This document shows positions 9,932 through 22,100 of a stretch of DNA of 51,552 nucleotides, one piece after another. The notes beneath the pieces were generated by a model. It was not told where the DNA came from. It searched no databases and was given only the letters and a program-made list of their open reading frames with translations. Position 1 is the first letter of the stretch, and each line of letters opens with the position of its first letter. Origin of the DNA: VGMD01 sp964552055 (GTDB taxonomy: Bacteria > Chlamydiota > Chlamydiia > Chlamydiales > 2-12-FULL-49-11). The DNA is taken from positions 1 through 51,552 of the forward strand of contig CAZKFL010000009.1 of NCBI GenBank assembly GCA_964552055.1, read 5' to 3'. The translations under genes were made by a program, and so were the position numbers.

Positions 9932-10007
9932 AAGCTGTTCTAAAACCCTAAAAACAATTTAATTTGTATGTTTTTTTAAATTGAGTCCGTGTCCGAGTCC
10001 CTGTGCC
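9927..10007 (+). repeat. Dispersed repeat and short imperfect tandem next to the assembly gap
   Basis: Bases 9927-9957 (cttagaagctgttctaaaac, then cctaaaaacaa) match 50374-50406 and, inverted, 50704-50730. Bases 9983-10007 then hold two imperfect 12-13-bp units, gagtccgtgtcc and gagtccctgtgcc. This GC-richer repeat abuts the N run, which is consistent with assembly failing in a multi-copy sequence. Confidence 0.65.
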
Positions 10008-10031
10008 GGTTTTTTCTTTTTTAGCTCTTCC

Positions 10032-10041
10032 NNNNNNNNNN
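10032..10041. other. Assembly gap (10 N)
   Basis: Ten undetermined bases. The true length is unknown, because runs of 10 N are often placeholders. The flanking 9932-10031 and 10042-10173 contain no recognisable gene. Confidence 0.99.
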
Positions 10042-10173
10042 CTCACAACACGGGGATGGCGCTACTGCGTGCGAGCTTTTTATTATGCACCTGAATTAAA
10101 TAAACCTAAAATTCAGGTTCATAACCTTATTGCGCAAAACTTTAAAGGTCAATATAGGCTTTAGCACAGGTTC

Positions 10174-13100
10174 TTAGTGAGTTAAAATTGATTTGATTGT
10201 TTCAGGGAATTGAGTTATTGCGTGTTTTGCTTCGTATCGTATTTGAAGGGCACGCTCGTTTGAATAACGGGCAATACCAGCAGCAAGAATTAAAGTTGGT
10301 AAATAAGCAATTATCCCCAAAACAAACAAGCCTATAATTTCTATCGAATAGATAGTTTTCTGCAAAGCAGAAAGATTACTTACTAATCTTGGATTTATAT
10401 ATGTGACCTTCAGTGGATTAAGATTTCTTATCTGCTCTTTTGTTTTTAGGAATCGTATTTTCTCCCTAGATAGATAGTTCACTAAAGAAGAATCAATATG
10501 TTCTAGCTTCGAATCTATAAGTTTTACAAGAAAGTTAGGGTTTATTATTTCTTTCACTCTAGTTTCATCGAGCATTGAGAACTGAAGTGGTGTAAAATTA
10601 ATAGAATGTAGCATTGCAAGTTGATTAATAAGTGTAACATTTGTAATTTTTTGCAAAAGTTGAATTGAGAGAATCGATACTTGCCGATGAGAAAGAGAAT
10701 TAAGTTTGTTTATAGAAAGTTTTGTAAAAATTTCTTGGGTTTCGATTTGCTGAAGATTTTCTGTTGTTAGCATGTCCAATTGCTCTGAAGTAAGATCAGA
10801 GTACCTTCTAAGAGGGAGTCTATTGATGAGAGTTGCATCTGTAATGCTTTGTATTTGAGCGAGGGTTAAATGATTAAATTGTTCAGCAGTACTGCAATGA
10901 AGAACCTGAGATAAGGGTAGTTTTTGGAGAGTTACTCGGTCATTGATTTGCTGAATATTTTCGGGTGTTACCACTCCAAGTTGTTCCGAAGTAAGATCAG
11001 AGTACCTTCTAAGAGGGAGTCTATTGATGAGAGTTGCATCTGTAATGCTTTGTATTTGAGCGAGGGTTAAATGATTAAATTGTTCAGCAGTACTGCAATG
11101 AAGAACCTGAGATAAGGGTAGTTTTTGGAGAGTTACTCGGTCATTGATTTGCTGAATATTTTCGGGTGTTACTACTCCAAGTTGTTCCGAAGTAAGATCA
11201 GAGTACCTTGTAAGAGGGAGTCTATTGATGAGAGTTGCATCTCTAATGCTTTCTATTTGGGCAGGACTTAAATGATTAAGCTGACTTGCAGAAAGTTTTT
11301 GAAGGACTGTTTGATCTTGAATTTGTGTGACTTTAATAGGTTCTAGCATGTCTAGCTGTACTGAAGTAAGTTCAGGATATCTCTCTACGGGTAATTGATT
11401 GAGAGTAACACTTTGTACTTGATCTGGTTTTAGATGGCTAAATTGTCTTGGGGAAAGTTTTTGAAGTAGAGCTTGATCCCTGATTTCCTGAATATTTTCG
11501 ATTGTGAGCATATCTAGTTGTTCAGCAGTAAGATCAGGATAGCGCAAAATGGGAAGTCTGTTGACTATTGAAGGGTTAAACTTTGCTACGGACTCACTAT
11601 CAGCAGTTGCAAGATAATCAATTGAGAAGAGTTCAATTAGTTCGGGGTGGTTATCAAGCACATAGTTTATGAATTGCTTTATAGGTTTGAAAGAGGTGGT
11701 TATTTTAGGAATAATAGATTCGATTTTTTCTTTAGTAATTTGTGTAAAGTTTGAGGCAGTATCAAGGATTTGAATCAGTTTTAAGTCGTTTTGTTTGCAA
11801 AGCGCGTGAATAGCAAATTCATTTCGCTCATCTAATTTTCCAAGGTAAATCAGTTGGGGCAACGCAAGTTTTTGAGCGGTCATATTGGGTAGTTTTATTC
11901 TTGTTAAGAGAGTAAGGGGAATAAACGGTGCGTAATTTGATGATAATTTTTCTTTATAAAAATTATCGGGTAATTCAAGTTTGATTGATTCAGGCAACCT
12001 TTCAAAGATATGAGGAGCTACCAAAAGTAAAAATTCAAGTGACCCTGAAAGAGAAGCGATTTGAACATCTGTTATTTTTTTTATTTGATTTATCGTAAGA
12101 AAATGAAATAGCTCTTTTTGTATAAAGGGGACAAATAGTTCAGGGATAGTTGAGTCGATTTGTGGAGCTTTAAGGTGACAACTCAGCTTTGGTTGAATGT
12201 AAGGTGCTTGCTCTTTGGTTAGTCTTTGAATAAGTTCTGGTGATTCAATTGTTGCGATACGGGCTTGTGATAAATGAATTAAAAAGTCTGAGTTAAGTGC
12301 AATAAGTTGATCGTCAGTTAGATTTGTTAAGATATTTGGTTTGAATTTTCCAGTATCTTGAAGATGTGTTAAATAATCCTGTATCAATTCGGATTTAATA
12401 GAAGATATTAAATTTAAGTGCACATGCTGGATTAGGCTTATGTCTTGAATTTCAGAGACTTGAGATGCGGATAAAAACTTGACATAGCTAACATTAAATG
12501 TAGCTTTTGAGAGATAAGCAAAATGCCCTGCTGGAATTGAAGTAATACAAGAAGGATTAGTGAGATGCTCAACTTGCTCTAGAGCGATTCCTTTTATAGC
12601 TTCAGCAGAAAGAGCTTGTATGCGATCCTTTCCTTTAACAAAGCGTGCTTGGCTTGCAACTAAGTAAGGAATTTGATTGATATGAAGGAAATCGATTTGC
12701 TCTTCTGTCTCTAAAAATTGAACTTGAGTTGGATGTAGTGCTAAAATAGAGTATTCTTCCGTAAGTAATCGAACTTCTTCCTTCGACTGCACTGCACGGC
12801 TCATTGCAACAGCTCGTAAGACAATTTGATAGTGAGTATCAGCAAGCTCATGCCTCGTCTTAGAAATGTTTAGCATTTTTTCAAATATATTTAATTGTAA
12901 AGTAGATCCCGTCATTGCAGTGAATCTCATTAATTTAGTCATAGATTCTTTTTTAATTCGATCTCTTTCATTTTCAGTCATAAATCGATCTGTTATCTCA
13001 ACGTTTCTTAATAGATAGGACATATCGCCAGCGAGTAAATTGATGAGTATTCGCTCATTTTTCCCCCTTTCATGCTCTTTTGAAAGATAACCAATTCCTG

Positions 13101-16100
13101 CAATGACTGCTCCGTATTGTGTTGTTAACCAAACTCCTGAATGAGAATTCTCTCTTAAGTATTTTTGAATCCTTTCCCCTTCAAGAGTACTTAGGGCTAT
13201 GTATCTGTATTGATCAGTTGTACTAATTTGAACAACTAAAATATTTTCAAATTTACGAGCGCAGTCTGAAAAGATGGGGAAATGCAATGGATTTTGATAG
13301 GGAGTGCCCTCTTTACCTTTGCGTGGAAAAAGAAAATCTCTAGTTGCATAGAGCTGAGAGTGTTCAAATATACCTGAAAAATCATCACGGTAGATAAGAT
13401 CAGGTAACATGATTAGCCCTGTTGAAGGAGTTAAGATTTCTGAAAGGTGATAATAATCGTTCCTTGGACGAGTTGGACCCCCAGAGAGATCTCTAGAAGC
13501 AGCGTTAAGTGGTTTTGCCTCAAGCTGAAAAAGTTCGATTAGCTTTCTTAATTCAGAGGTAGTTAATGGATCGCCGTAAGCCTCTGTAGTATCAATTCCT
13601 TTGTTATATATTTCAAGTTGCCTTTGGATTTCCTGATCAATTTCTACTTCAACTTCAACTTCTCTTTCTTCCTCGACTTCAACTTCAACAGTAAGTTCTG
13701 TTCCAATCCCTACTGAAACATCACTTCTTTGTTCAAATGTAACACTCATAGGCATTGTTGTTGGCAAGGACCCTATAATTTCAGGCTGAGATAGAAAATC
13801 ATTAAATTGTTCGATTTCTAAGTAGGCTTTTTCTTCTAGTATCGCTCGGTCTCTTGAATCAATTTTTGTTAGAGCTAGTAGAAAAGATTTAAATTTATTG
13901 TTTACGTAGATTTTAATTTGCTTGACAGCATCTTGTTCAGAAAGAATTGGGCCGTGAAGCTTAAAGAGGTCATTTGATTTTATGAGTATAAGGAAGGATT
14001 TTAGGTTTGAAAAAATAGTTTCATGGCGCTTAAGTTGTTCTGAAGAACTTAAATCATCTGTGGTCTTAAGATAGGAAGTAATGATATTTAGAAAAATGGC
14101 ATCTACTTGCTTTTTCATTGATTGAAACGCTCGATTACCAGCATCTTTTGTTTGTATTGCAATAGAATCGATAGCTAGCGGAACAATAACATGCTTAGTT
14201 AGACCTCTTTCTAGAAGAGTTTCAATGGGTAGCGATTCTCCTTCTACTTCAATTTTTGGAAGACGGTCTGCATAGTGCTTAGGAATTGCTATAATTGCAC
14301 TTTGGTTATATAGATATTTTCGTTGGCGTAAAAAAGTTTGATCGAGTTCGCTCAATCGATTATTATCGATAAGCACAATAGATTCTGAGTTTGGCGGGAT
14401 AGGGGCATCGGTCCCATAACAATGAGGTTCGTCAAAATAAGTAAATACATCTTCAGGATTGAGTCCGTGCTTTTTGTATTCCTCTGCACATGGAATAGTA
14501 ATAAAAATTGGCGGTGAGTTAGGCTCAAGCAGAAGTGCAGGGTAATTAGCAGCAGAATCGCCCTGTTTTTTATGGAAGAAAAAAACAGCTTTTATTGGTA
14601 AAGACATTGTCTTTATTACATTTAAAATTTCAATTGCTACAGCTAAATTACTTTCTGAATATTTATTGATACCACCAGGATCTGCTAAAGACCGTATCTT
14701 ATTTGGATGGGGGTGTGCCGATAGAATCGATAAAAGGTATTCCTTCGGAGATGTAGAGGGGAGAATGCTAACAGAGTGCGGCTGTGCTGTATCGATTGTT
14801 TTTTTAAGAACCTTGCCGCTTGTGAGAGATGCTGAAGTATCTAACTTTGTCTCTACAATTTTGCGATGAAGAGAGTCAAAAACCCAAGGTGTTCCTGTAA
14901 ATGTTCGCATTGATTTTAGAAGTTCAATTAAAAAAACCGATGTTGCGCAAAATCTTTCTGGATAGACGCTAATATATCGGTGTGCCGCCCAGGAAATGAT
15001 TTGTAATTTGTGTTTTGAGCTATGAGTATTAAGATACTCAAGCGCCCTTTTCATTATTTCAGGATTTTCCCGGTCAGATAATTGATAAGTCGTTAGTTCT
15101 TTAAACTCTCTTGCGCCAGGTGTTTCATCATAAGGCATTCGATCTGAAACAAATAGCATTGCATCGTCATGAAGCATCGTTGTATAGGATTTAAATAGGT
15201 CGATATCAATATTATTTTGAAAGCCTGACATGATGAATTTAATATACGCTTCATATTCATATCCAAATTCAGTTGTTGCAGGGGTATTTGCTGAAATATA
15301 AGGGCCCACATATCCCGGTTGATCTGCTTTTTTAATGGGTCCAAATTCAATAAGTCCTGTTGATTGAAAAACAGATGGGATCAGTTCGAGCATAATGTGT
15401 TTTGAGAAAGCGATGAAATCAGCGTTTTTCTTTGTTTCTTCTGCTGCTGTAAGACTATGTAGGTATCGAATAAAAGTAAGTTGTCTTGCTGTATTCGAAT
15501 CATCGGGATTAAAAATTTCTCCATCGCTTGTAGAAAGAGGTATACTTAAAACATATCTTTCAACGTTTGCAGGAATAGCACCAGTGATATATTCAATATA
15601 GGCATCTTTGTAGATATGGGGAAGGTATCTCTCCTGAATAAAAAAATCGGCTAGATACCCCCCGATTGCAGGGAGAACTCTTGTTTGATAATCCTTTTCT
15701 GAAAGGTGTGCCTGCATGTTTTCTGCTAAACGCACGAGAGAAGCAATTAAAGTCCCATCAGCTGTATATGTTGATTCGCTAAGGATTGAAAGGAGTATTT
15801 TATCAATGATATCGGTTAAAGATTTTTCTATTTTAGAGGGCGGGCCCGAAGGGAAATTCACTTCATTTAGAATATCAAGAATAATGTGTGTTTCATCACC
15901 GATTGGCTGAGTAGATCCAATGATTGTTAAAATATTTTGTAATAATTTAAATGTTGTCAAAAGGTTTGATCTCGAAGTTTCAAGTCTAAGTGTTAATGAA
16001 TCGAATTTCTCTTCTAATTCTGATATTTTCTTCGCATTGACTAACTCACTTTTTTTTAGTTCAATTATTTCAGATTGTATGGATTGTATAGTTAAGTGAG

Positions 16101-19100
16101 CTTTGTCAGGAAATTCAATTAATTCTTTCCAAGTGCTTAAAAACTCTAAGGCTAAAATTTTAATCATCTCTTTTTTTAGAACAAGCGCTTTTGGGGAATC
16201 GAATCTCGGACCAAGTTTGATTGTATCTAATAAAAATTCAATATAGACTAGAGTGTCAACAGTAAGTTCTGATCTTGTGAAGTTAAAACTGATAATTTCA
16301 ATTCCACAGCTTTCTTGTAAGATTTTTTTCATCACTTGAATAAAGCTGATGTATTGAGGGCCTGGAACAATTGCATGAGGAATTTCTCCTTTGAGGATTG
16401 CTTCTAGAAGAAGGACTGGAGCTACAAAGCTTGATTTGCCTCCGCCTGCAATCATAGGATAGCAAATAGATTGTAATTCTGTTGCAGAGAGAAGTGCTGC
16501 CTCATCCGAAAGTTTTGGATTCAATGTTTTTAAAGCAGCAATCATTTTTATTTGATCTGGCTCTACTCTAGCCATTTTATGTGTCGCAAACTCTAAAGCA
16601 AGGAGTGCAGGTTCAGAATTAGGATCGTATTTCATTGATTGTTTCAATGTTTCATCCCAATCTACAATTCCTTGTGGGTTATCTGCTTGTATTGCTTTAG
16701 CTGATGAAATTAAGCGACTGCATTGATCATACGCAATTGAAAGAGTCATGTATTCAATTGTTTTGATAAAAATAACCTGAATATCATCACGAGTAAGATG
16801 GTCATTACAAGCTTGATAATACATAGAATTTCTTGACACAAAAAGTCGTATCAAGAGGGGAATATCAATGAACTTGCGAGCTTTTGTTGAAAGAAGAAGA
16901 AGCTCATCTGCCAGATGGTCTGCTTCTTCAGTACTGATTTTATTAGCAATTTTAAGAAGTTCCTCTTTTTTCTCGGAAAGAACTTGTTTAAGAGTAGTCG
17001 CCTCAACTTCAATTTCTTCAATAATTTCGGCAGTATCACTTTTTTTAAGTTCATATGTGTAGGGAGCTTGTAGCCATGTGCTACCGAGTTTGTATCTTTC
17101 AAGTATTCTATTCACATTACGTCTCATTAACTTGTAGTATCTAGGTTCAAGCGTACTCATGTCTTCCACACTTTTATCTGACTTTGATAAGGAAAGAAGA
17201 GCTTCATAAAGAGGGTCATTTAAAGGTTCTGAATCTATTTTAAGATCAGATTGAGTAATTAAAAATCTTCGGCGAATAGTATCGATAGTACTTTGTATTC
17301 TTATGTATTCGAGCGGAAGCTTGCTAGATGTTATCTGTAATAACTGATCCGAATCTGTAAGTAAAGGTATGTGTGGGGGGAGTCCATGGGTGGGTCTTGG
17401 AGGAATAGGAGAAAATTCACGAAGTGTTTCTTCGTAGCTTGGATACCATGCAGATGTAATATTAAAGTGACCTAATAGGAGACGTGTATACTGAAGGCCA
17501 GGGTTTTTTTCAGGGCGAATTTCTGCAATATCAATAGATTCAGTAATTAAATAGAGATAACCTAAAAGTATTTCTCTTTCTTCTTGAGTGCCCTTATAAA
17601 TTGTTGCTAGTGCTTTTTTATAAAAAGATTCGGAGTTTTCTAAAAACACCAATTTATCATCATATTTAAACGAATCAAAAATTTCATCAATTTTTTTGTA
17701 GTCATCCCGATTCAGTTTTGTTTCTGAAGTTAATTTCATTAAAAGGAGGTTGATATAACGCAAACCAAGATTTATCTCAGGATGCGCTTCATGTCTCTCT
17801 AGAAGAGCGCTAAACAAATATAAATATTCTAAAAGAATTTCATTTTCTTGCTTCGTTCCTTGCTGAATAGTTTCCATTGCTTTTTTGTAAAAGAGAGCAG
17901 ATTTTTCATTAATGACAATCATATCTTCAGGATTTAAAGATGAAAAAATGCGTTCGATCTCACTATAATCTTTACCATCCAGTTTTATGATAGAAGAAGG
18001 TAGTTCAGATAAATTTCTTCTTAAAGCAGATATTCTTGGATGTTCGGATCTTCCAATTTTAATTTGGGGAACTGCTTTTCGGGAAATGATTTCTCCTGTT
18101 AATAATTCATGTCGTCTGTCGCGAATTCGAATATCATCAATATTTTTCCGTTTCAAAAAATGAATTACTTGAAGTTCCTCTAGGCGCGTGAGAGAAATGC
18201 TTGAGTGACCATTATGAAGTTGATTAAGATAATAATTCAAATAGATGTTTTGTAGCTTAACTGAACTTCCCTGGTTAAGCTTAGTTGATAAATGCTCAGA
18301 AAAAAGAGCTGCATATAAAGTGACAGTCGATAGATCCGGAGAAGATTCTCTGTTTTCAACTTGATATTTAGCAATTATGTTTAGACGGCGAATAGCCGAA
18401 CTTGCGAATGTTTCAGAAAAGTTTAGAGCGCGCAATAAAATTAGTGCATGTTTGTATTTTCTTACACCTACGAGTGTGTAAATTACTTGAAGATTCGCGA
18501 GGGCAGAGTCAGTACAAATTTTTTTATCAATTAACTCAACTGAAATATAGGAGTGACTTTGACTGGTGAATTTTTTAAAAACCTCTTCTTCGTCAAAGAG
18601 ATCCCATTTGAGTGTGTGTGGTGAAAGCGCGTAGCGACTTGGATCATGTTTCTTAGAGGCAAATGTATTAATAGGAATAAGAAGTAAGGTTTTTTTAGAA
18701 TCACTTTTATGGCTAAGCGTTAATATCCCTCCAAAAGTATCAAAAAGAGAATAGGTGTCAATAGGCGATAGATAAAATTCGGGTTTCTTATCGTACTGCC
18801 ATTTTCCATCTTCTGTGATGGAAAATGTAAGGGTATCTTCTCCTGTTTCATCACAGTATCTAGGCATGACAATTTTAGCTGGATGCCCTGTTGAATCACA
18901 GTGAATCATAGTCATTTCAGGCAATTCAAATTGAGATAGGGGTTGCTGAATTAAATCTGAGTCAGATGTCGAAATATGAGCAAGATAACCGCTTGGTTCA
19001 TGATGCAAGAATCCATCATCCCAGATTGAGTATTCTACTTTTGAATTATGTTTGTTGATGAAATAGATTTTTTTCTTCTCGGGTGTATCTTCTGGCGATC

Positions 19101-22100
19101 CAAGAAAGTGATGAAAGTCTTTTTGGGCAAGCCATGTTTTGGAAATACTAAAGTCTTTAAGCGCTAGTTTAATAAGAGTATTTGGGATTAACTGACCTTT
19201 ATCACTTGTTTTTTTCGGTAAATATTCAATCCAGGTTCCTGGAGATACTTCTCTTTGAATAAAAGATTTATAAATAGATTGAGTAATTGTAGAGTTTGGA
19301 AAATATGGGTGCGGAGAATTTTCTATAAATGTTCTTTCTACAATACGATAGTTTTCCCCTTCTTTTGTAGTAAAATAGACTCCATCTGATTTGAGATTAA
19401 ATTCATGGGGTAGATTAGAAAAAAGCGTTTTATAATCTTCTTTTTCCATCATTTTTAACGGATCAACAGCCATGCAAATTCGCATCCCATTTTGAGAGAT
19501 AAAACCAGTTTCTAAAGAAATTACATACGAATTTCCGTTGCTAGAACTGATTTTAAAATTTCCACTTTGAGCGGGGGTTTCAATAGTTTCAGTTATTGAG
19601 ACGTCGCCTAATAAAAGCGCAGAATTTTGGAGTGCATCTTGAAATATTGCAGAGTTAAAATTAGAGTAGAAGGTTCCTTCTTTAAGGCGGCTTAGAAGCA
19701 TTGATACGTGGTGTTCGATATGAGGATATCTGTTGGGGAGAGAAATAATTGTTTTGGATGTATAGATCCGGTCTTCAACTAGGTGGATGAGTTCCTCTTT
19801 GCATAAGATGCTACCATGACTAATTCGACTTAAGCATTCATACATGCGATGCCATCGAATTAAAGCCCTTTCGTCAGGAGAAGGTGCTTTCTCTATCCAT
19901 TTATCAAAATCCATACGAGAGATACGATCATTTAGGCGAGAGAGAAGGAGTTGGATTTGTTCATCTTGTGAATTTAGCGAAAAAAGATAGCTCCGTAATA
20001 TAATCGCAATTCTTACAAGTGACATGAGACTTTTAACTTGGGGAGTTGAATCTGTAATTCCATAGTCATATAAGCCAAGAAGTTTGTCAAAAAAACTATC
20101 TATACTTTTAATGAAATGTGAATCGAGATAATTGAAAATAAGAATCGGAATCGAGTTACCAGATGAATTAAGGATAGACTTAAAGAAAAATGCTTCTAAG
20201 GCAAAGATATAATGTGCATTTAGCATAAATTCAGGATTTTCAGTAAGTTCATCAAGCAACTTTATAGTTTGCAGAGAGTTAGAAAGGGTATTGCGACCAA
20301 GCCTTGCTAGAGCAACTAGCTCTGTTGTTTTTTCTGCGGGAGATGCAATAGTTTTGTAGTCAATGCAGTCATATTTTGTATATATAGAAGATTTGTGATG
20401 TTCTAATAGTCTGGATTCGGATACGCTTTTTAAAGCGATTTGGGTTCTGCGGCTTGCGTAACATGCTGAAGTTAGGTTTGATAAATTAATTTTGGATGGG
20501 CCTATATCTACTGGATAAGAAAAGGTGCGGGATCTTCCAGCATTGAAATACTTCATAGCATGGTGAGCAATACAGATCGTAAATGAACTGGAGCAAGGGG
20601 GATAAGGAGAATTCGAATATTTTAGATAAAAGTTGAAATTAGGCTCATCAATAGTCGGCATTACAGCATCGTTATGGAACGTATGAAGTAGATGAAGCGA
20701 TTGAAAAATAATTGAGTAATATGAAAATGGCGTATCCTTTCCGTTTCCTATGTATGAAGATAGAAGTAAGGAGATATCCCCAGGATCAAGTTTTCTTATT
20801 TTATTTGTAGCTCTATTAATGGCTACCAAGAAAGCAAGAAGAGATGATTTTTGACTATCCTCTGCAAGTGTTTTAGCACTTATGTCATAATTTGAGATTG
20901 TAAAAAGAGCGTTATAAAGGGAGTTATAGGAGAGTGCTCTAGAATCAGATGGGGGCATGCTAAGAAAGCCTTCTGCAATTTCATGTGCATGGTCTAAATC
21001 TTGAGGTCTCAAGAAAAAATTATCAAATCTAGTATTCCAACGCGCTGCATCGCATTCGCTTTGTTTAACAAGTTTGTATGTTCCTAAAATAGTATCCACT
21101 TTTGGTATTTCTTGCTCATAAGAAATAAAGGGGTTACAGAAGTCTGTTAATCGAATTCCTACATCTATTAATTCAGGATCAATTTCTTCAAGTCTGCGAA
21201 CTAAAGTGAATATAATTAAAAAAAGCTTGTTTGCAGCATTTGAGTGGTGAACCATAACAGGCGAGTAGGTGTGCGATGCATAAAAGGCAAATTGTTTAAA
21301 AATAGACCCCAGAACCCTGACTGAGTGTTCGATTTCTTTTTTCCCCGCTCTTGCAAATAAAGCAATCCAGTAAGGACTGTCAAGAAATGGTGTAGAAACA
21401 GACTCAATAAATCGAATGCATTCTCGAACCCTGGCATCGTTATCAATTTTAGGGTTTGCAATCACTTGCTCAAATTCAGAAAGAGAGGATAGAAAATACG
21501 AGGGTTCAGCTTTAAGTAATTCGGAATCAAATGGTTTTTCGATACTCTGTTTACCGGTAAAAGGATTAATTGGGGCTAGTGAAGATAGGTGACTTATTTC
21601 ACAGTGAGTTAACTCAAGCGTAGGTGTATCAGATTTAACTTTGATTTGTCTAAGTGATGCCTTTTTACCAAGTAAAAGTCTGTCTTGCCAGTAATACGTG
21701 ATTAAAAAGGTTAAGCGTCTTAGCTCAATTGGAATAGCAGGTCCGTACAGTGCATGCGTGGTTTTTTTAAGAAGGTTATTTTGCAAATTTTCGCATGCTG
21801 TTTCAAGAATAAAGAGAGTGGATCGATTCTCCGGGGTTCTATGAAAAATTGGGGATTCAATATCTTTTTCTATCTGTTTAAATATGTGATTAAGAGTGAA
21901 GAGCTTTAGCAAATAGATCATTTTTTTATAGGTAGGTGGGCTTAAAATCTTCCGTCCATAGGCTAATGGCCCGCTTATACTGCAAGTTTCTGATCGCTGG
22001 GGAGTAATTAATCTTTCTTCAAGTAGGAGTGTATCAGGGTTGCTAGAAAGGTTTTGCATATATTGTTGAATTAGAAATCGATAAAATTCTTTGATTAGAG

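Noticed and set aside
10794..11195. Tandem repeat as a possible non-coding satellite
   Set aside because: The unit is a multiple of three and lies within an intact 4247-codon frame, so it is a protein repeat.
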